A DNA stretch of 35,342 nt from contig JAEUQD010000347.1 in NCBI GenBank assembly GCA_016789925.1, positions 1 to 35,342 on the forward strand, given 5' to 3'. The stretch is from Bryobacterales bacterium (lineage in GTDB: Bacteria > Acidobacteriota > Terriglobia > Bryobacterales > Bryobacteraceae). Of the stretch, positions 22,831 through 30,216 are shown one piece after another (the first letter of the stretch is position 1; the number at the start of each line of letters is the position of its first letter). A program made the position numbers and the translations under genes. The notes beneath the pieces were generated by a model. It worked only from the letters and a program-made list of their open reading frames with translations, did no database searches and had not been told where the DNA came from.

Positions 22831-23928
22831 ATGTCTTCGGGTTTTGTTTCCTATGCTCGTACGACCGTGGTCTTCGGCCCAGGCACATTCGCGTCCCTGG
22901 GAAGTCATGCGAAGCGTCTGGGATTCAGCCGTCCCTTGCTCGTCGCTGACAATGGCATAGTGCGTGCCGGTTACGTCAAGCGCGCCCAGCAAGTCCTGGA
23001 ATCCGAAGGCATTTGCAGTTGTCTCTTCAACGAGTTCGGTGAGAACCCAGACAGTAGCCAAGTAGAGCGTGGCGAAGCTGCCGCACTCGCGTTTGCTCCC
23101 GACTCGATTGTGGCCATCGGCGGCGGTTCGTCTCTCGATTGCGCAAAGGCTATCAATTTCGTCCTTACACAGGGAGGCCGCATTCAGGATTATTGGGGTT
23201 ACGACAAAGCCGCAAACCCTCTTCTTCCGATGATCGGCGTGGCAACCACAACGGGCACGGGTTCGGAGGCTCAATCATATGCCCTGATCTCCGACGCCCA
23301 AACCAAGGTCAAGATGGCCATCGGCGCTCCCTCGGCGGCATTTCGCCTGGTCATTCTTGATCCTGAGCTTGCAGTTTCTCAGCCGCGAAGCGTCCTGGCC
23401 ACCGCAGGTTACGATGCCATTTCTCATGCGGTCGAAACCGCTGCCACAACTCGCCGCAACTTGGCTTCCATCGCACTCGCCAGAGAAGCTTGGCGCCTGT
23501 TGTCGGCTAACTTCGAGAGGCTGTTGAATAACCCAGGGGACATTGAGTCCGCTGGCTCGTTGCAGTATGGCGCGTATCTTGCTGGTCTGGCGATCGAACA
23601 TTCGATGCTTGGGGCGGCACACGCAACCGCGAATCCCCTAACGGCCACCTACGGCCTCACCCATGGACTCGCTATTGCGCTGATGCTGGTTCCGGTCGTC
23701 AACTTGAACGGCATCGCCTGTTACTCCGCACTCGATGGGTTCAGCATCGGTTGCCTTGAGGATCTCGCCTTGGCCGCTGGCTTGCCCAGGCGTCTTCGCG
23801 AAGTCGCTGTGCCGCTGCATGACTTGGATGCCTTAGCCGCCGCCGCGGCCCTGCAGTGGACGGGCCGCTTCAATCCGCAACCTCTTGAGGTGAATTTGGC
23901 TCGGAGAATGTACGAATGCGCCTATTGA
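22831..23928 (+). CDS. Iron-containing (type III) alcohol dehydrogenase
   Basis: About 365 residues from the ATG at 22831, chosen for the GAGAG five bases upstream; an ATG at 22819 is also possible, and the frame stays open further up to 22678 without family-like sequence. The N-terminus VVFGPGTFASLG, the nucleotide loop VAIGGGSSLDCAKAINF and the metal ligands in GYDAISHAVE (Asp, His), GAAHATANPL (His) and YGLTHGLAIALML (His) are typical of Fe-ADH. It would oxidise an alcohol or reduce an aldehyde with NAD(P). The substrate is not predictable. It overlaps the propeller gene by 13 bases, which suggests a two-gene operon. Confidence 0.88.
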   Translation: MSSGFVSYARTTVVFGPGTFASLGSHAKRLGFSRPLLVADNGIVRAGYVKRAQQVLESEGICSCLFNEFGENPDSSQVERGEAAALAFAPDSIVAIGGGSSLDCAKAINFVLTQGGRIQDYWGYDKAANPLLPMIGVATTTGTGSEAQSYALISDAQTKVKMAIGAPSAAFRLVILDPELAVSQPRSVLATAGYDAISHAVETAATTRRNLASIALAREAWRLLSANFERLLNNPGDIESAGSLQYGAYLAGLAIEHSMLGAAHATANPLTATYGLTHGLAIALMLVPVVNLNGIACYSALDGFSIGCLEDLALAAGLPRRLREVAVPLHDLDALAAAAALQWTGRFNPQPLEVNLARRMYECAY

Positions 23929-24998
23929 TTTGCCTTCTGGTCTCTGTCACAACATTTGCGCAGGACTGGCCTCAGTTTCGCGGAAACCCCCGCTTAACTG
24001 GAGTTGCGACGTCTTCCCTATCCTCTTCACTCAAATTGCTCTGGACGTGGGACAGCGGTGACCTTATTGAAAGCTCCCCGGCCATTGTCGGTAGCTCTGT
24101 ATACGTCGCCTCCCACTCCTCCAAACTCGCGGCCCTCGACCTCGCTAGCGGCAGACCCCGCTGGGAGTATCGGACCGACGGTGAAGTTGGGGAGTCGTCC
24201 CCCGCCGTCGCTGACGGCATCGCTTATGTTGGTGACCTCAATGGTGTAGTTCACGCTGTCGATGTAGCGTCCGGCAAGGGTCTGTGGAAACACAAGACAT
24301 TCTCAGAGGTGAAGTCGTCCCCGGCAGTCGTTGGCAATCGTGTCCTGATCGGCAGCTATGACGAGAGCCTCTACGCCCTCGACGCCAAGACTGGAAAAGT
24401 CGTTTGGACAGTCAAGACAAATGGCCCAGTCCACTGCACACCTGCCGTCGATGCTGGCTTGACTTATGTCTCGGGTTGCGATGCCAAGTTTCGCGCTGTG
24501 CGAGTCAACGACGGCGTTGAGGCCTTTGTTGTTGACGCCGAAGCCTACATCGGTGCATCACCTGCTCTGGCCGAACAGTTCGCTTTCTTCGGTACCTATG
24601 AGAACCAGGTTCTCGGGGTCAATCTGGCCACCCGCAAGGTTTCCTGGACGTACGAACATCCCCAACGAAAGTTCCCGTTCTATGCTTCGGCCGCCATAAC
24701 CGGGGACAAGGTTCTGGTCGGCGGTCGTGACAAAATGCTCCACTGCCTGAATGCCAGGACCGGGAAGGCGCTTTGGACATTCTTGACGCGAGCTCGAATC
24801 GATTCGTCCCCGGCAGTCGTTGGTGCCCGGGTATACTTTGGCTCCAACGACGGCCGGGTGTACGGTCTCGACGTGACAACAGGAAACAAGATTTGGGAGT
24901 ATGAAGTCGGTGCCGCGATCTCGGCATCAGTCGCGATCGGTCAAGGCCGCCTAGTCGTCGCCGCCCAGGACAACAAGGTGTATTGCTTCGGCCCTTGA
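23916..24998 (+). CDS. Secreted PQQ-like beta-propeller repeat protein
   Basis: 360 residues with a short signal peptide (MRLLICLLVSVTTFAQ) followed by DWPQFRGNPRLTG, the usual opening of PQQ-repeat propellers. Repeats of the form VY(V/F)GSxDxxxYALDxxTGKxxW occur about seven times, for example LIGSYDESLYALDAKTGK and YFGSNDGRVYGLDVTTG. It lacks the partner domains of quinoprotein dehydrogenases, so it is probably a scaffold or binding protein in the periplasm. The start ATG overlaps the dehydrogenase stop region, so the two are translationally linked, though a periplasmic protein and a cytoplasmic enzyme are an unusual pair. Confidence 0.85.
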   Translation: MRLLICLLVSVTTFAQDWPQFRGNPRLTGVATSSLSSSLKLLWTWDSGDLIESSPAIVGSSVYVASHSSKLAALDLASGRPRWEYRTDGEVGESSPAVADGIAYVGDLNGVVHAVDVASGKGLWKHKTFSEVKSSPAVVGNRVLIGSYDESLYALDAKTGKVVWTVKTNGPVHCTPAVDAGLTYVSGCDAKFRAVRVNDGVEAFVVDAEAYIGASPALAEQFAFFGTYENQVLGVNLATRKVSWTYEHPQRKFPFYASAAITGDKVLVGGRDKMLHCLNARTGKALWTFLTRARIDSSPAVVGARVYFGSNDGRVYGLDVTTGNKIWEYEVGAAISASVAIGQGRLVVAAQDNKVYCFGP

Positions 24999-25108
24999 AC
25001 AAGCGATCTGTTGCCCGACACCCTAGTTCGGTAGCCTACGGAATCCGCACGGCGAATCTCCCCGCGCCTCAGGCGTACGAGACGGCCCAGTGGGCAGAGG
25101 TGGGTTGA

Positions 25109-25559
25109 GCGGTCTGTTTGCCGGTCGGGTTGGGACTGCGTCAACGGGTATCGGCGCGGCTGATTGGTAAACTCCACCAGTATCTGCTGGAGGTGCTGCC
25201 GGAGGTTCTGACGAAGAGCCCGGCCGGGGCCGCGGTGCGCTATGCGCTTAATCAGTGCGAGGCACTCGTGCGCTTTCTGAGGGAGTGAACTGGAGATTGA
25301 TATTGACAACGGCGCCACCGAACGAGCCAACCGCGATATCGCACTGGGTCGCACCAACTGGACATTCTTCGGCAGCGACGGTGGCGGCAAGACCGCGGCG
25401 GTGTTGCGAACCTTCATCGCTTCTTGCAAGGGGTGCGGCCTTGAGTCGTTTGCATGGTTCTGCGACGTGCTCTCACGCATCCCGGCGCACTCCATCACCC
25501 AACTAAGCGTATTACTGCCCCACAACTGGAAACCGACGACTTCACCCACCACAGCTTGA
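25109..25559 (+). pseudogene. IS66-family transposase, C-terminal remnant with frameshift
   Basis: Two frames together match the end of IS66 TnpC-like transposases. The first runs from about 25109 to the TGA at 25286: LHQYLLEVLPEVLTKSPAGA, then VRYALNQCEALVRFLRE. The second runs from 25287 to the TGA at 25557: LEIDIDNGATERANRDIALG, then RTNWTFFGSDGGGKTAAVL and DVLSRIPAH, with LLPHNWKP at the end. A one-base shift lies at the junction. In intact relatives the IDNN-AERA motif carries the last catalytic Glu, still visible as ATERA. The N-terminal part of the transposase and the accessory genes are absent. The element cannot be active. Confidence 0.85.
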
Positions 25560-25678
25560 GCGCTCCGCCCGGACCACAGATTCGGGTCTATCCGCAGCGG
25601 CGGTTTACGAGATGCTTGCAGCCCGCATTCTCATGATCACTGTAGTCCGTCGACCTGGGTCGTCCTCCGCAGAAAAGG

Positions 25679-25867
25679 TCAACACACCGGTCGCTGCGGC
25701 TCCATCCGTCGACATCGAATCCGTCGGCCCAGGAGATTGAAACCAAACTCAAAGCTGAGTTCGAGGTCGTCATCCGAGGCATCATCCAGACTCTACTTCC
25801 CTTCCGTGAAGCCTATGAGGCCGTCCGGACTTGCATGAATGAAGAGGCCGCCGAAGAACTGCAATAG
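25679..25867 (+). pseudogene. Coding-like remnant, unknown
   Basis: A frame without a plausible start reads EIETKLKAEFEVVIRG, then IIQTLLPFREAYEAVRTCMN and EEAAEELQ before a TAG at 25865. The regular helical pattern looks like real protein, but no family is recognised. It lies between the IS66 remnant and yceD in decayed sequence, and I take it as the 3' end of a lost gene. Confidence 0.3.
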
Positions 25868-26189
25868 CTGCCACAACTTCAACTGCGGACCGTCTGAATC
25901 GCAGCGTCGAATCGACGGCCCCCCGGCCCGGTTGCGGACGGAGACGAGCGGATTCGCGATTACTGACAAGGAGGTGTGCACTGAGCAATTCGTTAACTCG
26001 CGGGCGCTGGACTACAAGAAGCCCCTCCCATTGCCCGATCTCTTTGAAAATAAAGGGATGCTCCTCCGGGTCGACGCCTTCCGTCCGATTCCTGACGTCT
26101 AAGAGTCCATCCGTTCCCGTCTCGGCCTCGCCGAGCCTATGGAGAAGAAGTTCTGACAGGGAGGGTCGCGCAACCGCCCCAACCCGCGC

Positions 26190-26195
26190 TATACT
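26190..26195 (+). promoter_or_regulatory. Possible -10 box for the yceD-rpmF-plsX operon
   Basis: TATACT lies about 35 bases before the yceD start. No convincing -35 box is seen at the right distance, so this is a weak call based on the -10 match and position. Confidence 0.3.
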
Positions 26196-26230
26196 CTAGG
26201 TTTAGCTCTGCGCTTCCGCAGTGGAGGTGT

Positions 26231-26755
26231 GTGTTGTTTCTCAATCTGCAGGAACTGGAACTGCGGAAGGTTCGGTTTTCGCTGTCACTGGCTCCTGGCC
26301 AGTTTGATCTGTTCGAGTCCCGGCTGAGGCAGGTGGTTCCCTTGTCCGTTGAAGGGGGCGCTGAAGTCGCCGGATCGCTCGGAGAAATGCGGGTTTATGG
26401 CCATATTCGGGGCCAGCTCGAAACCGAATGTGACCGCTGTCTGGAACCGACCAGCATTCCCTTGGACGGCGATTTTGATCTGGTCTATCGCCCCGACGGG
26501 GAACTCGGATTCGGTGAGGAACGCGAAATCCACGCCGCCGACTTGGATATTGGATTTTATCGTGGTGCGGGGATCGAACTCGCGGATGTGATTCGCGAAC
26601 AGATTCTCTTGTGGCTGCCCATGCATCCCGTTTGCCGCGATGACTGTAAAGGAATTTGTCCGCTCTGCGGCCAAGTCCGGAACCAGCAAGAATGCGGCTG
26701 CCAGTCGCAAACGCTTGACGAGCGATGGCAAGCCCTGAAAAAACTGAGGAGTTAA
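26231..26755 (+). CDS. yceD: YceD/DUF177 family protein
   Basis: 174 residues. DUF177 proteins help 23S rRNA accumulate and are almost always encoded next to rpmF. The core is visible: RGQLETECDRCLEP with a CxxC, then DFDLVYRP, and the C-terminal CRDDCKGICPLCGQVRNQQECGC, a cysteine-rich end typical of the family. GTG at 26231 is used as start, with GGAGG at 26223-26227; the TTG at 26234 would have better spacing and is a possible alternative. rpmF begins 3 bases after the stop. Confidence 0.9.
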   Translation: MLFLNLQELELRKVRFSLSLAPGQFDLFESRLRQVVPLSVEGGAEVAGSLGEMRVYGHIRGQLETECDRCLEPTSIPLDGDFDLVYRPDGELGFGEEREIHAADLDIGFYRGAGIELADVIREQILLWLPMHPVCRDDCKGICPLCGQVRNQQECGCQSQTLDERWQALKKLRS

Positions 26756-26758
26756 CGA

Positions 26759-26941
26759 ATGCCGAATCCCAAACGGAGACATTCCAAGCGCCGCACGAGC
26801 ACTCGCCGTGCCCACGACTTTTTGCGCAAACCCGGCTTGTCGGAGTGCCCTTCGTGCCACCAGCCTAAGACCCCCCATCGCGCCTGCCCGCACTGCGGGA
26901 ATTATAAGGGCCGCGAAGTCATTGAAGTCGAAGAGTCCTAA
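26759..26941 (+). CDS. rpmF: 50S ribosomal protein L32
   Basis: 60 residues, the usual length. It opens MPNPKRRHSKRRTSTRRAHD, highly basic, and carries the zinc-binding CPSC...CPHC pair (the C+ form of L32). The C-terminal GREVIEVEE is also typical. It lies between yceD and plsX, the order conserved in many bacteria, and is likely cotranscribed with both. Confidence 0.97.
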   Translation: MPNPKRRHSKRRTSTRRAHDFLRKPGLSECPSCHQPKTPHRACPHCGNYKGREVIEVEES

Positions 26942-26965
26942 GATCAACCGGTTGCGAATTACACG

Positions 26966-27985
26966 ATGCTGACCATCGCCGTGGATGCGATGGGCGGTGA
27001 CCACGCCCCCAAAGCCGAAGTCGAGGGGGCTCTGTCCGCCGTCCGAGATTATCCCGTCGCGGTGACGCTCGTCGGACGCGAGGAAGTTGTCCGTGCCGAA
27101 CTCACGCGGCGTGACCGCAATTGGGCCTCTCTGCCCATTTCTGTCGTTCATGCCAGCGAGTTCATCTCGATGGACGACAGCGCTGCCAAAGCCGTTCGCA
27201 CAAAGAAAGATAGTTCCATTCGGGTTGCGTCTCGCCTGGTGCGGGACGGCTTGGCCGCAGGCGTCATTTCCGCCGGAAATACCGGCGCGGTGATGGCAAC
27301 CGCCAAGATGGTTCAGGGGATGGTGCACGGTGTCGACCGCCCCAGCCTAGCCACCACACTGCCGACCAAGGCTGGAACTCCGGTCGTCCTGCTCGATGTC
27401 GGCGCCAATGTTGACTGTTCCGCTCGCATGCTCGCCCAGTTCGCCATCATGGGCGAGGTCTACTACCGGGCTGTTCACCACAACGAGTCGCCGCGCATCG
27501 GTATCCTCTCCATCGGAGAAGAGGAGTCGAAGGGTAACGAACTCACGAAAACGGCGACCCCCCTCCTGAAAAGCCTTCCGATCAATTTCGTCGGCAATGT
27601 TGAAGGCCGCGACATCTATACCGGATCCGTCGATGTTATCGTCTGCGATGGCTTCGTCGGGAACGTCGTTCTGAAGACCAGCGAGGGCGTTGCCGACCTC
27701 ATCAAGAGCATGCTGAGAGAGGAGATGACGTCCAGCATCCTTGCCAAAGCCGGCGCAGTTCTTGCCAGCGGGGCTTTCGGGCAGCTCAAACGCCGGCTCG
27801 ATCATACCGAGTACGGTGGCGCTCCACTGCTCGGCGTGAAGGGGATGTGCCTTATTACCCACGGCAGTTCCAACGGCAACGCTATCAAGAATTCGATCCG
27901 GGTCGCGATTGAGTATGCGAACGGTGAAGTGAACCGCAAAATCGAAGAGGAACTCGCCGGCATCAATCAAACTGTGGCCAATTAG
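26966..27985 (+). CDS. plsX: Phosphate acyltransferase PlsX
   Basis: 339 residues. It converts acyl-ACP and phosphate to acyl phosphate for phospholipid synthesis at the membrane. Signatures are [13 protein letters not shown] at the N-terminus, [49 protein letters not shown] and [20 protein letters not shown]. Length and all blocks match the family. It starts 24 bases after rpmF. It converges with the methyltransferase gene, with six bases between stops and no room for a separate terminator. Confidence 0.96.
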   Translation: MLTIAVDAMGGDHAPKAEVEGALSAVRDYPVAVTLVGREEVVRAELTRRDRNWASLPISVVHASEFISMDDSAAKAVRTKKDSSIRVASRLVRDGLAAGVISAGNTGAVMATAKMVQGMVHGVDRPSLATTLPTKAGTPVVLLDVGANVDCSARMLAQFAIMGEVYYRAVHHNESPRIGILSIGEEESKGNELTKTATPLLKSLPINFVGNVEGRDIYTGSVDVIVCDGFVGNVVLKTSEGVADLIKSMLREEMTSSILAKAGAVLASGAFGQLKRRLDHTEYGGAPLLGVKGMCLITHGSSNGNAIKNSIRVAIEYANGEVNRKIEEELAGINQTVAN

Positions 27986-27991
27986 CTACAG

Positions 27992-28663
27992 TCAAATTGT
28001 CTTAATTTCACCACACCTCTTCGGGGCCACCAGCGACAATCGGAACCACGGCCGGTGTGTTCTTACTCGTGCTCCCGCCAACCCGACGCGGGCCGCAAGC
28101 TTCTGTAATTCCTGCACCGTAAACCCCGCTTGCACCGAAGTCGGTCCATCGGCCAGCGTGATTTCGTTCCACCCGAACAGCCAGTTGGTCGCCGGCAGAA
28201 AATGGCGTGCGAGGACGTGGCGCTGCAAGTCGACAACGATCAGCGCCTTCCGCGCTGTCTGGTGAAACGAAGCGAGCAGTTCAGTGACTTGCCGGTCTGG
28301 AAAATGATGCAGGAACAAGGAGCAAAACACGTAGTCGAAGGCCCCTTGGGCAAAGGGTAGCCGGAACGCATCCGCCGCTACCCGCGGATGAGGTGCAACC
28401 GCCAGATTGCGCACCAAATGATCGGCCGACACCACCGTCGCTTGCGGGAAAGCCCTTCGGACGGCCCGGGCATGGTCACCTGAGGCCGCCCCGACGTCCA
28501 GCAGTGTGAATCGGCCTGACGCACGAACCAACCGGAGGAGATTGACCGTGATGGCATGCCCGCCAAAATAACGGTTGATCCGAACCAGATCCTCCAGGTT
28601 CCGCGCGGCTGCCTGGTCATCGGCTTGATCGAGGATTTCGACGCCAATGTTCCGGGCGCTCAC
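27992..28663 (-). CDS. Class I SAM-dependent methyltransferase
   Basis: About 223 residues. The start is taken as the GTG at 28663, which shares GTGA with the stop of the upstream MEMO-family gene; the longer open frame up to 28795 overlaps that gene and looks unlike protein. The SAM motif is LLDVGAASGDHARAVRRAFP, followed by an acidic strand-end VVSADH and the motif FDYVFCSLFLHHFPD. It belongs to the Methyltransf_11/UbiE-like group. The substrate is not clear; the genetic coupling suggests it acts with the MEMO-family protein. Confidence 0.85.
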   Translation of the reverse strand: MSARNIGVEILDQADDQAAARNLEDLVRINRYFGGHAITVNLLRLVRASGRFTLLDVGAASGDHARAVRRAFPQATVVSADHLVRNLAVAPHPRVAADAFRLPFAQGAFDYVFCSLFLHHFPDRQVTELLASFHQTARKALIVVDLQRHVLARHFLPATNWLFGWNEITLADGPTSVQAGFTVQELQKLAARVGLAGARVRTHRPWFRLSLVAPKRCGEIKTI

Positions 28664-29877
28664 GACGTGAACGCCATCGCCGCGAAGCTCACCACGCTCT
28701 GTTGGTCGATCTGCCACTGCTGGTATCGCAGTAGCCGCGCCCGCGCCTCCGGCACCGCCTTCAAAAACGTGTACAGCGGCGCCGACCCGCACCACTTGAG
28801 GGGATCGTGGTTGTCCTGCACCTGATCCCAGAACCGCGCCGCATCCCCTTGCGAGATGGCCTCAATCCGCTCCTTGTCCAGAGCCGAGACGGAAAGCATC
28901 TCGCCCTGATGGCACTCCGCGGCAAACGGGTCGCCATACCGCCGCCCGATATGAGCCATGTCGACACCCAGCACCCAGGCAAGCTCGTGTCGATGCTTGG
29001 CGTGCATTTCGCCCAACGCCCCCAGAAAGCGTTTGATCGCTTCCGTGTCCTCCGGCAACCCGCCTTCGTACAGGCTGCGCGCGTAGGGTCCGCAAAGGAT
29101 CGGAAGAATCCGCACGCGCGGCCCGTAGAGGTGCTGGAGAAACGCCACCTGAAACTCGATCGAGTGCTCGTGGACGTGGCAGTAGTCCTCCATCTCAATC
29201 GCCTCCGCGGCCTGCCCGGCCAACTGGTCCACCAGGCTCCGCTCGGTGCGAGCATCTCCATACGGTGTCCGAAAGTCTTTGCGCGTCAACCCAAACCGGT
29301 CCGGCGCCCCATAGTGCGAGGTACCCAGCACGACAAACACGCGCTCGGCGTAATCGCCGGGCAGCGCCTTGTAGGCGTCGCGATAGCTCTCCCAGCCGCC
29401 CTCGGGGCTCACATGGGGCGCCGCAATCCCGCACAACCGGTCCGGGATCGCCGGCAGTTCCTCACCCTGCAAATAGCTTGAAAATAGAGCGCGTAGCTCC
29501 TCCGTTGCACCGGGATACGCAGCTCCGGCGTGGCTCGGTTCACGCACGCTCGCCTGGGCGAACTCGCGGTGCCGGGCCTCGCGCAAACTTTCGTAGATCT
29601 CGTTATCCAGGAAACCCGCGTTGCCCAGTGAATCAATCAGATGGCGTTCCAGTTCGCCCACCGCCAGGTCGCCAGTCAGGTCAACGAGCGCCTTTCTCAG
29701 ATCCAGTTCCGTGGACTGCCCATCGAAATACTGAAGCACCTCCACCAGCGCGGGTGGAATGATGAGAGTGGCGTCGGAGTAGTGATAGGGATCGCGAATG
29801 AGAAGTCCCGGACGGTCCTCTACCGGGCTGGCCATGAAGTCCAGGTCCATTCGCAGGCGGGGCAGCGTTTCGGCCAT
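28660..29877 (-). CDS. MEMO-family protein (AmmeMemoRadiSam system protein B) with N-terminal extension
   Basis: 405 residues. From about 115 it matches the MEMO family: AGAAYPG, GIAAPHVSPEGGW, VFVVLGTSHYG, HVHEHSIEFQVAFLQHLYG and the C-terminal SAPLYTFL. The histidines in APH, TSHYG and EHS are the conserved metal/active-site positions. The first 110 residues are an extra helical domain (LIIPPALVEVLQYFDGQSTE, then LERHLIDSLGNAGFLDNE) that resembles a small winged-helix or PqqD-like fold. In other genomes the protein occurs with AMMECR1 and a radical SAM enzyme; neither is in view. Its biochemical role is not established. It is divergent from the pterin dehydratase, sharing a 45-base gap. Confidence 0.85.
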   Translation of the reverse strand: MAETLPRLRMDLDFMASPVEDRPGLLIRDPYHYSDATLIIPPALVEVLQYFDGQSTELDLRKALVDLTGDLAVGELERHLIDSLGNAGFLDNEIYESLREARHREFAQASVREPSHAGAAYPGATEELRALFSSYLQGEELPAIPDRLCGIAAPHVSPEGGWESYRDAYKALPGDYAERVFVVLGTSHYGAPDRFGLTRKDFRTPYGDARTERSLVDQLAGQAAEAIEMEDYCHVHEHSIEFQVAFLQHLYGPRVRILPILCGPYARSLYEGGLPEDTEAIKRFLGALGEMHAKHRHELAWVLGVDMAHIGRRYGDPFAAECHQGEMLSVSALDKERIEAISQGDAARFWDQVQDNHDPLKWCGSAPLYTFLKAVPEARARLLRYQQWQIDQQSVVSFAAMAFTS

Positions 29878-29922
29878 GTCTCCTTATCATCGCGCAAGCA
29901 GGCGGTTGGTACACTCTGGTTC

Positions 29923-30216
29923 ATGGCCAAAAAACTCGCCGATCCGCAAGTGGCCGAAGCCCTGGCGGCCTTGCCGGACTGGACTGTCGAGCAAGGAAAG
30001 CTCCATCGCGACTATCGCTTCGCAGACTTTATTCATGCCTTTGGATTCATGGCCACCGCCGCCATCTACATTCAAGCCAAGGACCATCATCCGGAGTGGA
30101 GCAATGTCTGGAACCGGGTGACCGTCGACCTGACTACGCATGACGCCGGCGGAATCACGGGGAAAGACGTCGATCTGGCATTATTTCTCGAGAAGGTGGC
30201 GAAGAGGTTGTTATGA
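29923..30216 (+). CDS. 4a-hydroxytetrahydrobiopterin dehydratase
   Basis: 97 residues from the ATG at 29923; the longer frame upstream is antisense to the MEMO-family gene. It recycles the pterin cofactor after aromatic amino acid hydroxylation and may also moonlight. The family core DHHPEWSNVWNRVTVDLTTHDA followed by GGIT is complete; the His-His pair and later His are the catalytic residues. The last four bases ATGA overlap the start of the serine hydrolase gene, so the two are translationally coupled, though no functional link is obvious. Confidence 0.94.
   Translation: MAKKLADPQVAEALAALPDWTVEQGKLHRDYRFADFIHAFGFMATAAIYIQAKDHHPEWSNVWNRVTVDLTTHDAGGITGKDVDLALFLEKVAKRLL

Larger units (their letters stand above)
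24999..26230. other. Decayed accessory region
   Basis: About 1.2 kb without an intact recognisable gene. It holds the IS66 remnant (25109-25559), a short coding-like remnant (25679-25867), and a further frame ending at 26102 that reads CTEQFVNSRALDYKKPLPLP and DLFENKGMLLRVDAF but matches nothing I know. The first 110 bases and 25560-25678 show nothing recognisable. The last 130 bases lead into yceD. Confidence 0.6.

Noticed and set aside
22618-23274. 218-codon minus-strand frame
   Set aside because: Antisense to the alcohol dehydrogenase, whose catalytic motifs are complete.
25839-26102. 87-codon plus-strand frame
   Set aside because: It lacks a ribosome site, and no known family matches; kept only as part of the decayed region.
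26285-27328. 347-codon minus-strand frame
   Set aside because: It is antisense to yceD, rpmF and plsX, all certain, and its translation has no recognisable domain.
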